Source: an uncultured Ruminococcus sp. | Lineage (GTDB): Bacteria; Bacillota; Clostridia; Oscillospirales; Acutalibacteraceae | DNA length: 64,000 nt | Direction: 5' to 3' | Assembly (NCBI GenBank): GCA_904393835.1 | Contig: CAJFNC010000001.1 | Span: forward strand, 1 to 64,000 | In this document: piece after piece, positions 34,443 to 44,049 of the stretch | Numbering within the stretch: the first letter of the stretch is position 1 | Layout: every line of letters starts with the position of its first letter | The notes under the pieces: model-generated | Told to the model about the DNA's origin: nothing | The model's input: only the letters and a program-made list of their open reading frames with translations | The model's database searches: none | Made by a program: the position numbers and the translations under genes

Positions 34443-36548
34443 ATGAGTTGTAAGATTACAGGAAAAGAATTTCCATTAAGTAAGATTTTTAGCTCCGATT
34501 TCGATTTTTATATCCCAGCATATCAGAGACCATATGCATGGACTGAAGAACAATCATCGGAACTCTTTATTGATCTCTATGATTTCTTTAGAAACGAAAA
34601 AAATGAAAACTACTTCTTGGGAAGTATCGTTCTTATTAAAGAAGATGATAAACCGTATAGTGAAGTTATCGATGGTCAACAAAGATTAACAACATTATCA
34701 ATACTGATTTCTGTTATTGCATCTGCCTTAAATCCAAATCGTAGAGATTTGTGTAAAGAATATTTAAAAGAAAAAGGGAACGAAATAGAAGGTCGTTCTC
34801 CGATACCTAGACTCCACCTCAGAGATAAAGATCAACCCTTTTTTGAAAAATATATTCAAAACATAAATATTGGTAGCCTAACAAATTTAGATCCTGCATC
34901 TTTAGAAAGCGAGTCCCAAAAGCACATAAGAAATAATTGTGAAACTATAAAAAAGTTCGTTGATGAAAAATTTGCCGAAAATGAAGAAAATCTATTCTCG
35001 TTTATTCAATTCATAATCTCAAGATGTTATATAGTATCTGTCTCAACTCCAACGCAACAATCTGCTTTTAGAATTTTCTCTGTAATGAACAGTAGAGGAT
35101 TGGATTTGTTGCCTACTGATATAATAAAAGCCGAAGTAATAGGTAAAATACCAGAAAGCTTGCAAAAAGAGTATACTGACAAATGGGAAGAAATTGAAGA
35201 AAACGCTACTCGCTCAGGTTTTAATGAGATTTTTACCCATACAAGAATGATTTTTGCTAAAGCAAAACAAAAGAAGAATTTGTTGGAAGAATTCAAAGAA
35301 ATAGTTTTAAAAGATATAACCCCACAAATATTAATTGATAACATAATATCACCTTATGCAGATGCATATATGATCTTAAAAAATCAAAACTACAAATCCA
35401 CAGATAATGCCAAGGAAATCAATACATATCTATTTTGGTTAAATAAAATAGATAATTCAGACTGGATGCCAGTAGCAATAAAGTATTTTGCTGATCACCA
35501 AAACAACTCAGCTCTAATTCGTGATTTTATAAGTAAATTAGAAAGATTAGCTTCCTATCTACATATAACAGCGAAAAATCTTAATCAACGCATTGAAAGA
35601 TATGGAATGATATTGAAGGAGATGGAGGATGATCAACAAGATAGTCCACAAGGATTAATATCTATAGATTTATCAGATAAAGAGAAAGAAGAATTCACTA
35701 ATGCATTGAATGGTGATATATACTCTTTGACCGGCGTTAGACGTAATTATGTAATTCTGCGATTAAACGAGTTTATCAGCGATCAAGCTCAATCTATTGA
35801 TTATTCTCCAAATGTTTTAACTATTGAACACGTATTGCCCCAAACAGTTAGGGACGGATCAGAATGGAGTCTGATTTGGCAAGATATAACAGAACGTGAA
35901 TATTGGTTAAATAAAATAGCAAATCTAGTTCCTTTAACACGAAAGAAAAACTCGGCAGCCCAGAATTATGACTTCAAAGAGAAAAAAGAAAAATATTTTT
36001 CTGGAAAAAATGGAATCACTTCTTTCCCCCTAACTACACAGGTTTTAACGAAAGAAAAATGGACACCACAAGTTGTTTCTGACAGGCAAAAAGAACTAAT
36101 AAATATTTTTGTTGATAATTGGGATCTTAAATTCGAAAGAAATACCAATGTTTCATCAACAGGGGAAATGATTATTAACTCTTTTGATCCAGTTTTTGCG
36201 AAAAATTACAAAGATTATGAACCTATTAGTTTCTCTTTCTTAAACAATACCATTTTATTGGGAAAACACAAATATGCAAATCTCCTGTTAAATATAGCTC
36301 AAGAATTTCTTAAAGCAAAAGAAATAGAGTTAGAAACTCTTGCAAACAAAAATTATTCCCCAATGCAATCAAGTAGAATATATATATCAAAGTCAGATTT
36401 AGGTATGAAAGCTCCTATAAAACTTAATGAAAACATTTTCATTGAAAGCAACCTGTCGTCTGGCTATACAATAAAGTTTATTTATATTTTATTAGAGTCA
36501 CTTGGATATGCAGATTCAGAATTAAAAATAACACTAAGGCAAAAATAG
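34443..36548 (+). CDS. DUF262/DUF1524 protein (GmrSD-like HNH nuclease)
   Basis: A 701-residue protein. The N-terminal DUF262 (ParB-fold NTPase) has FYIPAYQRPYAWTEEQ near 20-35 and VIDGQQRLTTLSI near 75-87. The DUF1524 HNH part has LTIEHVLPQTVRDGSEW near 460 and NLVPLTRKKNSAAQN. This layout is that of GmrSD, a type IV restriction enzyme that cuts modified phage DNA. It follows the AlwI-type operon after 17 bp with AGGAGTGGG before its ATG, so the cargo pairs modification-blocked and modification-dependent restriction. Codon use is more AT-rich than upstream. Confidence 0.82.
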   Translation: MSCKITGKEFPLSKIFSSDFDFYIPAYQRPYAWTEEQSSELFIDLYDFFRNEKNENYFLGSIVLIKEDDKPYSEVIDGQQRLTTLSILISVIASALNPNRRDLCKEYLKEKGNEIEGRSPIPRLHLRDKDQPFFEKYIQNINIGSLTNLDPASLESESQKHIRNNCETIKKFVDEKFAENEENLFSFIQFIISRCYIVSVSTPTQQSAFRIFSVMNSRGLDLLPTDIIKAEVIGKIPESLQKEYTDKWEEIEENATRSGFNEIFTHTRMIFAKAKQKKNLLEEFKEIVLKDITPQILIDNIISPYADAYMILKNQNYKSTDNAKEINTYLFWLNKIDNSDWMPVAIKYFADHQNNSALIRDFISKLERLASYLHITAKNLNQRIERYGMILKEMEDDQQDSPQGLISIDLSDKEKEEFTNALNGDIYSLTGVRRNYVILRLNEFISDQAQSIDYSPNVLTIEHVLPQTVRDGSEWSLIWQDITEREYWLNKIANLVPLTRKKNSAAQNYDFKEKKEKYFSGKNGITSFPLTTQVLTKEKWTPQVVSDRQKELINIFVDNWDLKFERNTNVSSTGEMIINSFDPVFAKNYKDYEPISFSFLNNTILLGKHKYANLLLNIAQEFLKAKEIELETLANKNYSPMQSSRIYISKSDLGMKAPIKLNENIFIESNLSSGYTIKFIYILLESLGYADSELKITLRQK

Positions 36549-36593
36549 ATCATATTCTTGTAAATAGTAGAGTTAACGTTAATAAATCAACAT

Positions 36594-36628
36594 ATTACAA
36601 AACGAGGGGGTTCCCCTCGTTTTGTAAT
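36594..36628 (+). terminator. Terminator of the AlwI/GmrSD operon
   Basis: ATTACAAAACGAGGGG and CCCCTCGTTTTGTAAT form a perfect 16-bp stem with a 3-base loop. Confidence 0.8.
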
Positions 36629-36795
36629 AATGGCGATACAATAATACGCTCGTATTATACGGTCTGTTTTTTATTTTTCCAGTGTTGTTGCTTACCAAAG
36701 TTTATTCCTTAATCGTGATCTAATTAATTATGTGTATTAAGTAATCCTGAGAGTGGAGAGATTAATTCGATTTGATGTTTTATTATCTCAATAGA

Positions 36796-37485
36796 TTAAA
36801 TGCTTTCCAAATTCAGTTCCTGTTCCAACTCCGGCTTTTCATAAATGAATTCTAGCGTTTTGTAAACTATAACCATTTGTTTTTCGAGCATTTCCATATC
36901 AATCACAGAGTTCTCAAGTGCCTGTATATAGAAATGGCCATTTTTATTTTTGTCCATAGGATATCTAGCAAATGTCATATCATCTGTTTTTATATAAATA
37001 TTTTCAATAAAATTTTCTATTACTTTTATTGCCGTCCACATTTGATCGGTTGTCTCATTCTTGTTCAAATTTTTATACTTAAGAATAAGATTTTTGCTGG
37101 TTTGACATAGTTGTTTTATATTGTGACCGCCTTGAATTGCTTGATTTTGTTCGTTCAATACTATGTTTAATATCACATTGATTGCTTTGAGATAGATTTC
37201 TATACCGTGAACAATATTAAACATAATAGGAAAAATCCAAGAATCAGCCTTTTTATCACCGTTATCATTTATACATTGTTGTAATAGATTATAAGCAGAC
37301 GAGAAGAATGCATCTCCCATAACAACTAATTGACGTCTTTGATCAGTGAATCTATTTGAACGCCAGTTTAAGTATGCCGTTTTTTCAATATCTTGATTAT
37401 ATCGAAATATAGATTCCATACTTTTAGCATACCGTTTAATTTCTTCTGTATCAAAAACAGCATATTCAATCATTTGTAAATTCAT
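36796..37485 (-). CDS. HEPN-like protein, third gene of the nuclease operon
   Basis: A 229-residue all-helical protein. A helix with FPIMFNIVHGIEIYLKAINV, then a GGHNIKQLC motif and another long helix with IKVIENFIENIYI, resembles HEPN-type folds (often small RNases or nucleotidyltransferase partners), but the RxxxxH core of active HEPN RNases is not evident. It overlaps the 37466 gene by 20 bp and has GAAGGAG 7 bp before the ATG. It is likely an accessory or antitoxin-like subunit of the preceding HEPN protein. Name and role are inference. Confidence 0.45.
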   Translation of the reverse strand: MNLQMIEYAVFDTEEIKRYAKSMESIFRYNQDIEKTAYLNWRSNRFTDQRRQLVVMGDAFFSSAYNLLQQCINDNGDKKADSWIFPIMFNIVHGIEIYLKAINVILNIVLNEQNQAIQGGHNIKQLCQTSKNLILKYKNLNKNETTDQMWTAIKVIENFIENIYIKTDDMTFARYPMDKNKNGHFYIQALENSVIDMEMLEKQMVIVYKTLEFIYEKPELEQELNLESI

Positions 37486-38524
37486 TTTTATACTCCTTCT
37501 TTAAATAATCTAAGTCTTCTCTTTTGAAAAGTAAATAATATATAATCAATGCTAATGCATCCTTTAATGTACAACAAATACTTAGCAACACCCAGTTTTG
37601 TCTGCTGTATTCAGAATAATCATAGCAATAATGATCATCTAAGAATTTTTGAGCGTATTTCTCAATCTCTTTGTTGAAGTGAGTGAAATCTCCGTGCGCT
37701 ATTTTGTTGCGTATTCTTCTTAAATGTTGTGCCATCAGTTTCCTTGTATCAAAGTCTATTCTTTTGTCAAGAAAATACGGGAGCTTTTCATCTAATTCCG
37801 ATTCTTTTTTGTTTTCTAAGAACATTTGGCACAACGAATACAATTTAATATATTGATATGTATCGCATTTAGATTCATCAAATATAGCATTACACAAGAA
37901 GTCAAACTGATAGTAATCATTATCAGTTTGAAGAAAGTTATCAATTAGCTTTCCCCACGCAATTAGCGATTGAATAAAATCGTCAGAACCATATTGGGTT
38001 TGATGCCAAAATATTCTGCTTTCATCTTCTTTATCGTGATTTGATGAATAAATCCAATTAGGTGTAGGATTAGGAAAATCCTGTATTCCATTAAAGGGAT
38101 AGGTGAGAAAATCAAGAAATGAAATGATTTTTTCAGCATAGTCTTCTTCACAAAGCCGTCCGTCAAAACAATTAGTAGTCCAGTCGCCCATTGGCATATC
38201 TGAGTATTCATAATTAAAATAGATACATACCATTTTATCCGTGATATTTTCAATTTGTTTTTTAGTCAAACTGGTTGTTGTTGGATCATTTGGAAAAATA
38301 TTATTATATAAGGTTATTAACGGATCACCTTTTTGAATATTATACCGTTTATTGTTTAACTCATTTACTGCCCTTGCTTGCAGTAACACCTCTTCTAATT
38401 CACCTTTCCACCCGCTAATCCAATCAGGTGTATTATCAGAATTGAAGTTTGAAATGTAAAGCTTTAGTTTATCCGAGATACAAATAGCACTTTTTATTGA
38501 GCCGTAGAAATTCAGAACTACCAT
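37466..38524 (-). CDS. HEPN-domain protein, second gene of the nuclease operon
   Basis: A 352-residue protein of unknown family. Near residue 272-285 stands HLRRIRNKIAHGDF, which contains the R-x4-H core (RNKIAH) typical of HEPN RNase domains, so an RNA-cutting effector is likely. The first 250 residues are helical and aromatic-rich (FFDGRLCEEDYAEKIISFLDF-like stretches), perhaps a sensor. It follows the nuclease gene by 32 bp and overlaps the next by 20 bp. Together they form a compact minus-strand operon in the middle of a defence cargo. Confidence 0.55.
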   Translation of the reverse strand: MVVLNFYGSIKSAICISDKLKLYISNFNSDNTPDWISGWKGELEEVLLQARAVNELNNKRYNIQKGDPLITLYNNIFPNDPTTTSLTKKQIENITDKMVCIYFNYEYSDMPMGDWTTNCFDGRLCEEDYAEKIISFLDFLTYPFNGIQDFPNPTPNWIYSSNHDKEDESRIFWHQTQYGSDDFIQSLIAWGKLIDNFLQTDNDYYQFDFLCNAIFDESKCDTYQYIKLYSLCQMFLENKKESELDEKLPYFLDKRIDFDTRKLMAQHLRRIRNKIAHGDFTHFNKEIEKYAQKFLDDHYCYDYSEYSRQNWVLLSICCTLKDALALIIYYLLFKREDLDYLKKEYKNEFTND

Positions 38525-38556
38525 TCTTCTCCTTCTTCCATAAGATTTTTGTGTAT

Positions 38557-40035
38557 TTAGTTATTTGAAATTGACCTCACTAATTCTTCAATTCTTTGAT
38601 ACTGTTGTATTATCTCACTTTCTTGAATATATAAGTTTTCACTTATACCTTTCTGTGACAACAATAATTCCATTTCCCTCCCTTCATGAGACTGTGTATG
38701 TTCTAGTTCAATTTTGTTTACAATAATATCAAAAAAGAGTTCTTGGTTTGATTTATAAGTATGAAAAAACATTTCAAACTCATTGATTGTCATTAACCAG
38801 TAGTTATAATCATTTACAATTTCAGGATCCAGACGAAAAAGTTCTTCTAGGCACTCCGCTTTATAGTAATCTTCATAAACAAGAATAATCTTTATAGGTG
38901 TGTCTAAAGATAAAGCTGCTTGAGTTTCGTTTAATTGTCTTACCGCTTCTCCCCAAGTTTTTAGAATATGTCTTTTCATTGCTTCAATATCCGGTTGATT
39001 CTATTTGATTCCCAGCAATGAAAGTGAAGACTTTTGTTCTACAAGAAATGTATAGTTTTCAATAATAATAATCCAATCAGCACGTTTTTCATCGTTTTCG
39101 GTTGGTATTTTAGAAAACTGATCATTGGAAAGGCAATTATTCAAAAGCTCTTCAACATACATTTCAAAATAAATGCCAAAAGCATTAATAAAATGCTGCG
39201 AATGTATGCGTTGATAATCATTACGTATTATCCAATAATTTGAATTCATAAATAACGCATTCATAAGAAAAGCATTAGCAGAAATAAACTTTTCTCCGAT
39301 TTTTAATATCGGTTTAGCATATAAGAATTGTCGCTTTAAGCTACTGTTTCTTATATTATCGATGGTCGCAGAGTATTGATTTAGAACGGTAATAATATTT
39401 TCTTGTGTGAATACATCATTGTTAAGTGAGAGTATTTGTGATTGTGTGATTACTCCATTGTTTTGAATAAACATCAGCAATATATAATAAACGAGAGCTG
39501 AATAACAATCTGTTGTAAAACCGGTTATTTCAATGAATTTACCGGGAACATTTATGCCAAACGTATTGTCAGAGTGTTCTTTACAAGACAAAATATCCAA
39601 TATATACTTTTCCCTTGAAAACCGTTCCTTAAATGAAAAGTTAGTTTGAAAATCTTTTTGCTCTCCAAAAAAACCATAAACAAATAATAATATATCTTTT
39701 TTGTTTAGTTTTTTATCCCTAATGTTACAAAAATCGTTGTATAGCGAAATTAGATATACAGTTTCATCCTTAGTAATCACTTTATCTCCGTAATCTTCAG
39801 CTGCTACCAAATCATAGAATAAATCAATAATCCAAGTTTGAACTACATTAGTTTTACCATTAAAAATCCTATGATTTATCATAATCTTATAATCAATTGT
39901 TTTTGCAAAACATTTTGTAGTCTCATCAGGATTACAAAAAATATGATATGATAAAATACTAATCTGTTCTAATACTGATTCAAGAGTAAATTGACTTGCA
40001 TAAATATAAAAAGGGTGAGGTAAGTTGGCTTTCAT
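38557..40035 (-). pseudogene. PD-(D/E)XK nuclease-like gene interrupted by an in-frame TAG
   Basis: One frame of 493 codons, ATG 40035 (AAGGAAG 8 bp upstream) to TAA 38557, contains a single TAG at 39001-39003 (codon 345). Before it, FGIYFEMYVEELL and DEKRADWIIIIENYTFLVEQKSS form the E, D and E-x-K residues of a PD-(D/E)XK nuclease. After it, NQPDIEAMKRHILKTWGEAV, QLNETQAAL, and IKIILVYEDYYKAECLEELF form the expected C-terminal half. Both halves look well preserved. A CAG to TAG change would do it. The TAG may inactivate the gene, or be read through. It leads the HEPN operon. Confidence 0.6.
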
Positions 40036-40081
40036 ATAATTCACTTCCTTATAATTTATTCTATCATATTTATCTGGTTTT

Positions 40082-40969
40082 TCAATCTTTTGTAATCAGT
40101 TTTGTTATTACGTTAAGGGCTCTCTTGCAAACCCTCTTTGCCGTACTCGCATCACTGAATCCGTGATCAGTAGCTATATCGGTATAGGGCAGCGGCTTGA
40201 TTGGCTTTTCCTTTGGCTTGCCGTTTTCGTCTAAATCGTTTTTGTCGGCATAGTGAGTACTGAAACACTCCGGGCAAAATCCGAGGTGCTGGGCGAGCAT
40301 TGTTTTTTCTGTGTATTCCAAGCTGTCATAGGCTTCATACAGTTTATCATAAAGCTCCTGCTTGAAATAGATATTTTCGGGATTGAGAGAGGAATCGGGC
40401 AGAAGAAAGTCTATTGTCTGTTCATCGTCATCATCGTTACTATGAACATCCGTATAGTTTTCGGTGAGTATTCCGCCCTCGATGATAGACTTTGTTTTCT
40501 CATAGCTTTCTTTAATCTGCGTTGCAACCTGTGAAATGGTTTCTTCCGTAAACTCGCCGCCTAAATCCTTGTAAATCGCCATAGCTTTGCGAAGCCGGGC
40601 ATATTCAAATTCGCTTTGAATGGAATGGCCCGTCCGCATTGTACGGATGTAGTTGTGCGCTTCACGCTCCATATACCTATTGGCGTATGGAAAAAACGGC
40701 GATTTAGATATATCGTAATTTACCAAGGCCTTACACAAGCCATACGCCATAGCCTGCTTTATATCAGCGAAATGCTCTTCCATTTTGTATGTTTTTCTAT
40801 AGTCCTTTGCCAAATAATTCATCTGTGGCTCATAGTAGTGCAGAAACCAATAGAAATACTTGTCATTTCCGGTTTCAACATACTGTTTAATATACTCTTG
40901 CAAATCCCATTTAGGCGGTGGCGGAGTAATGCGGTACATATTCAAATCTTTACTTTCAATATGGCTCAC
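40082..40969 (-). CDS. Sigma-70-like factor of the mobile element
   Basis: A 295-residue sigma-70 family protein. Region 2-like helices are seen near 60-115 (MAYGLCKALVNYDISKSPFFPYANRYMEREAHNYIRTMR region) and a region 4-like HTH at the end (YTDIATDHGFSDASTAKRVCKRALNVI). Between them sits an acidic loop with a C-P-E-C pair. The start is GTG, coupled to the DUF6076 stop by a GTGA overlap. A sigma factor in the element backbone suggests its own promoter set for transfer or cargo genes. Confidence 0.65.
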   Translation of the reverse strand: MSHIESKDLNMYRITPPPPKWDLQEYIKQYVETGNDKYFYWFLHYYEPQMNYLAKDYRKTYKMEEHFADIKQAMAYGLCKALVNYDISKSPFFPYANRYMEREAHNYIRTMRTGHSIQSEFEYARLRKAMAIYKDLGGEFTEETISQVATQIKESYEKTKSIIEGGILTENYTDVHSNDDDDEQTIDFLLPDSSLNPENIYFKQELYDKLYEAYDSLEYTEKTMLAQHLGFCPECFSTHYADKNDLDENGKPKEKPIKPLPYTDIATDHGFSDASTAKRVCKRALNVITKLITKD

Positions 40970-42099
40970 TTTTGTTTTAATCTCCTGTCCGTTTCCATAT
41001 ATAAATTCTCACGCTTCATATCTGTTTTGTATTGACCGTTAGCATAATTGTCGTCGTATTTCGCCTTTTGCCAATACTCTTTAGCAACCTTCAGCGCCAT
41101 TGCAGCAAATTCTGCTGTAATGGTGCTTCTTTTTTGCTCTACACGAATTGCAGAGCAGCGAATCTTGTAAATAGGATTGATAGGGTTGCCCTCGGAATGC
41201 TCCTTTTCCTTCATCCTCGCCGCATATTTTCGGCAGGTAATTGATTTTCCTTTCAGCGTATAAGGTGAAATACCGTTGCAATACACTTGCCTCCTTGCAG
41301 AAGTCATCAGGAAATAGCGCTTGCAGATCGGACACCTTCTCGGATAGTGACCGTAGTGCAAGCCCTCGAAGAAATCCGTCAGGACAAAGCTGTAGTAATT
41401 ATCGAAATACATTCTTCTTGCCGTAACCATCGTTTTGCTTTTAGCTGTCTTTCGCATAGCGACATACTCGGATGTCATATCGAGCTTTTCGTTGCCGAAT
41501 ATATCCAATGCAATCGGTAATAGGTGCGGCTCATCAAACCGTTCCGCTTCATCAAGTCTGTTACAAAACTCGGTTAAGCCATCAAAGGCTTCACGCATTT
41601 GACTGCTTATATCATCATAAAAATACAGCTTTTGCCAGATAAGCGATAACAGTTCCTCAGCGTCAGTAAATAAATCTTCGTCATATCCGAGCGGAAGATC
41701 ATTGACAATCGCACCGTCATCCATAGCAAGGATAAATGACTTCCTTCTGAAATACTCAACGATATAATCTCCGTTTTCCTCGGTGAAGGTTTCTGAAATT
41801 AACTGTCTTTCGCTCTCAATATCGAATTGGTTAAACGGCTTCAATTTCGGAAGTGCTTTTAAGATTTCAAGTATATCGTCACCTGTTTTATTGAGCATTC
41901 TTGCATTGAGATAACCTTTTGTAAGTGATTTTTGTACAGCCCAGTTGTTCATAACATAGGCAGATATTCGTGCCGCTGTATCGTCCTTAAAATATTGATT
42001 CAAAAGGTGCGTAGCAAAAGTGCCTGCCGGATAAGTTTTGCTGCCGATTCGTATTCTTCCGTCACGAAAATCGGCACTGAAAAAGCTGATTTTTTCCAT
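40966..42099 (-). CDS. DUF6076 family protein, second copy
   Basis: A 377-residue relative of the element A protein at 23426. The C-terminal zinc-binding signature reads RCPICKRYFLMTSARRQVYC followed by KSITCRKYAARM. Helical N-terminal part with no known motif. ATG 42099 has GGAGG 8 bp upstream. It is translationally coupled to the sigma-like gene, which gives the first hint that DUF6076 may act in gene control. Confidence 0.7.
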   Translation of the reverse strand: MEKISFFSADFRDGRIRIGSKTYPAGTFATHLLNQYFKDDTAARISAYVMNNWAVQKSLTKGYLNARMLNKTGDDILEILKALPKLKPFNQFDIESERQLISETFTEENGDYIVEYFRRKSFILAMDDGAIVNDLPLGYDEDLFTDAEELLSLIWQKLYFYDDISSQMREAFDGLTEFCNRLDEAERFDEPHLLPIALDIFGNEKLDMTSEYVAMRKTAKSKTMVTARRMYFDNYYSFVLTDFFEGLHYGHYPRRCPICKRYFLMTSARRQVYCNGISPYTLKGKSITCRKYAARMKEKEHSEGNPINPIYKIRCSAIRVEQKRSTITAEFAAMALKVAKEYWQKAKYDDNYANGQYKTDMKRENLYMETDRRLKQK

Positions 42100-42309
42100 A
42101 ATCAACACCTCCTCACTATCAATTCTATCAAAATAGGTGTCCCATAAAACGCCCTTTGCTCTGATTTAGAAAAAATTTTTGAGATTTTTGTTTTCCGTAG
42201 TATATATTTTTTTATTCAAATCCTGATTATGCAGTAATCAAGCCACTTTTGAAGTGTTTTCTTTTTCGTTTTTACTATGTTTTCTTAAAACCCCTAACTT
42301 CCTTTTTAT

Positions 42310-42356
42310 CGTGTATTTAATACAGTAGAGGGACGAAAAGCCCTCCAAAATACACG
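42310..42356 (+). promoter_or_regulatory. Nested hairpins before the VLP-parM operon
   Basis: CGTGTATTT (42310-42318) pairs with AAATACACG (42348-42356), enclosing an inner GAGGG/CCCTC hairpin (42328-42332 with 42341-42345). It ends 16 bp before the VLP start codon, next to its GGAGG. It could be an RNA control element or a protein-binding site. Confidence 0.45.
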
Positions 42357-42372
42357 AAAGGAGGTACAAGCT

Positions 42373-42609
42373 ATGGTGCTGAAAATTACCGAAGAGCTGT
42401 CCGACAGAGTAAACCGCATTGTCCGTTATTCGTGCTGCAACTGCATTGACGGCAACTGCCTGTTGCTCGACGACGGCGAAGAACACAGCTGCGTACAGCT
42501 GATCAGTAAGTATGGCATTTACTGCAACTATCTTTTGAAATGCGTATTGCCTGCTTTTCCAAAACTCTACGGCGACATACTCGCCTACAACGAAACATTG
42601 AAAGGATGA
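42373..42609 (+). CDS. Cysteine-rich VLP-type protein
   Basis: A 78-residue protein with seven cysteines, beginning VLKITEELSDRVNRIVRYSC. CCNCIDGNCLLL and the closing CNYLLKCVLP match the cysteine-rich VLP family common on clostridial mobile elements. A zinc-stabilised fold is likely; role unknown. AAAGGAGG lies before its ATG, and the parM-like gene follows by 4 bp. Confidence 0.75.
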   Translation: MVLKITEELSDRVNRIVRYSCCNCIDGNCLLLDDGEEHSCVQLISKYGIYCNYLLKCVLPAFPKLYGDILAYNETLKG

Positions 42610-42613
42610 TTAT

Positions 42614-43540
42614 ATGAAAACACTAAATAATTATAAGATTATCGGTATCGACCACGGTTACGGCAATATGAAAACCGCTAACTGTTGTTTCCCCACAGGC
42701 GTGATTGCAAGCGATACCGAGCCGCCGTTCACCAACGACCTACTCATTTGGAATAACAAGTATTATTCCATCGGCGTTGGGCACAAGGAATTCACGGCGG
42801 ACAAGTTCATTGATGAGGATTACTATATCCTCACTCTTGCTGCTATTGCCAGAGAACTTAACCGTGAACGTATCACCGAAGAAAAGATATTTATTGCCGC
42901 CGGACTTCCGCTTACTTGGGTAACACGGCAAAAAGAGGAATTCAAGAAATACCTGCTTCAACATCGAACAGTAGATTTCAACTTCCGCAGGACAGATTAT
43001 CATATTGAAATCATCGGAGCCGACGTATTTCCGCAGGGCTTTGCAGCGATTTCCGAAAAGCTCGGTGAATTTAAAGGTACAACAATGCTCTGCGACATCG
43101 GCAACGGTACGATGAATCTCTTAAAGATTTCCGACCGCAAGCCCGATATGCTCAATATGTTTACCGAGAAATACGGCGTGTATCAATGTACTCTCGCCGT
43201 CCGTGAAGCGATGATGAGAGAACACCACACTAACCTTGACGAGAGTATCATTACGGAAGTCCTCAAGAAAGGCACAGCGGATATTGATGGAGAATATCTT
43301 AAGACAATCATTACGGCGGCAAAAGCCTATACCGCAGAGATTTTCCGCAAACTCCGTGAGCACGATTACAACCCGAAATTGATGAAATTGTACGTTGTCG
43401 GTGGCGGCGGTTGCCTGATACGTAATTTCGGGGAGTATGACAAAGACAGAGTATTCATCAACTATGACATCTGCGCCACGGCGAAGGGCTATGAGTATAT
43501 CGCCTACACAAAGCTCAATAAGAACGGCGGTGCGATATGA
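42614..43540 (+). CDS. parM: ParM/Alp-like actin-fold segregation ATPase
   Basis: A 308-residue actin/Hsp70-fold ATPase. GIDHGYGNMKTAN near 11-23 is phosphate 1, CDIGNGTMNLL near 160 phosphate 2 and VVGGGGCLI near 260 the adenosine motif. It resembles ParM/StbA proteins that form filaments to partition plasmids. The next gene overlaps by 4 bp and is a likely ParR adaptor, and direct repeats downstream may be the centromere. This implies that element B spends time as a circular replicon. Confidence 0.85.
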   Translation: MKTLNNYKIIGIDHGYGNMKTANCCFPTGVIASDTEPPFTNDLLIWNNKYYSIGVGHKEFTADKFIDEDYYILTLAAIARELNRERITEEKIFIAAGLPLTWVTRQKEEFKKYLLQHRTVDFNFRRTDYHIEIIGADVFPQGFAAISEKLGEFKGTTMLCDIGNGTMNLLKISDRKPDMLNMFTEKYGVYQCTLAVREAMMREHHTNLDESIITEVLKKGTADIDGEYLKTIITAAKAYTAEIFRKLREHDYNPKLMKLYVVGGGGCLIRNFGEYDKDRVFINYDICATAKGYEYIAYTKLNKNGGAI

Positions 43541-43869
43541 TCAAGAATTTAAAGCTCCGCCTCAACTTGGATGTTGAAGCGGAGAAACGGGTATATGATT
43601 ATCTGCAAAATTCCGAGCGTTCCATCAGCAAGGAAGCGATACGCTCTATCAACGAATACCTTGATTTGATAGAGGAGCGAAAGAACGAGGACAGATTTCT
43701 TGACCGTGTTACCGCTACGATACAAGATAATCTGAAAGCACTCACGCCTTTACTGAATCTGCTCACTCTGACTCAGCCTGTTGCTCAACCGCAGCAGGCT
43801 GTTCCTGTTTCAGAGAAAAAAGACAGCACTGCCGAAGAAAATATGCTCGAATTTCTCGATAGCTTTTAG
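43537..43869 (+). CDS. ParR-like centromere-binding protein
   Basis: A 110-residue protein with a ribbon-helix-helix-like start (NLKLRLNLDVEAEKRVYDYL) and a C-terminal acidic end (ENMLEFLDSF) that could contact the actin-like ATPase. Size, position and overlap with parM fit ParR. It ends in TAG; the frame after it stays open for 54 codons, which is not remarkable at this GC content. Confidence 0.65.
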   Translation: MIKNLKLRLNLDVEAEKRVYDYLQNSERSISKEAIRSINEYLDLIEERKNEDRFLDRVTATIQDNLKALTPLLNLLTLTQPVAQPQQAVPVSEKKDSTAEENMLEFLDSF

Positions 43870-43995
43870 GCGACACTTTTGCTGTCACAAGTTTGCCAAT
43901 ATTCAGGCAAAATGTCACCGCTTTTATTATACGGTACAAATCTCGCTGTTTCCGGCGACATTTGCCGAAAAACTGACAACATTTTTGTCACCGAG
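43870..43995 (+). repeat. Candidate parC centromere repeats
   Basis: Variants of a TTTTGC/TGTCACC unit recur: GGCAAAATGTCACCG (43906-43920), its near reverse complement CGGCGACATTTGCC (43953-43966), CGACACTTTTGCTGTCAC (43871-43888) and TGTCACCG (43986-43993). Position directly after the parR-like gene fits a centromere. Confidence 0.45.
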
Positions 43996-44049
43996 ATGTT
44001 TAGGATTATTGAGACAGCTATATATAAAGTATAAGGCACAGCAGAAGGG

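Noticed and set aside
43870-44031. 54 open codons after the TAG stop of the parR-like gene, as a fourth amber-interrupted gene
   Set aside because: The region is made of short repeats resembling a centromere, the extension has no protein-like features, and an open run of this length can occur by chance.
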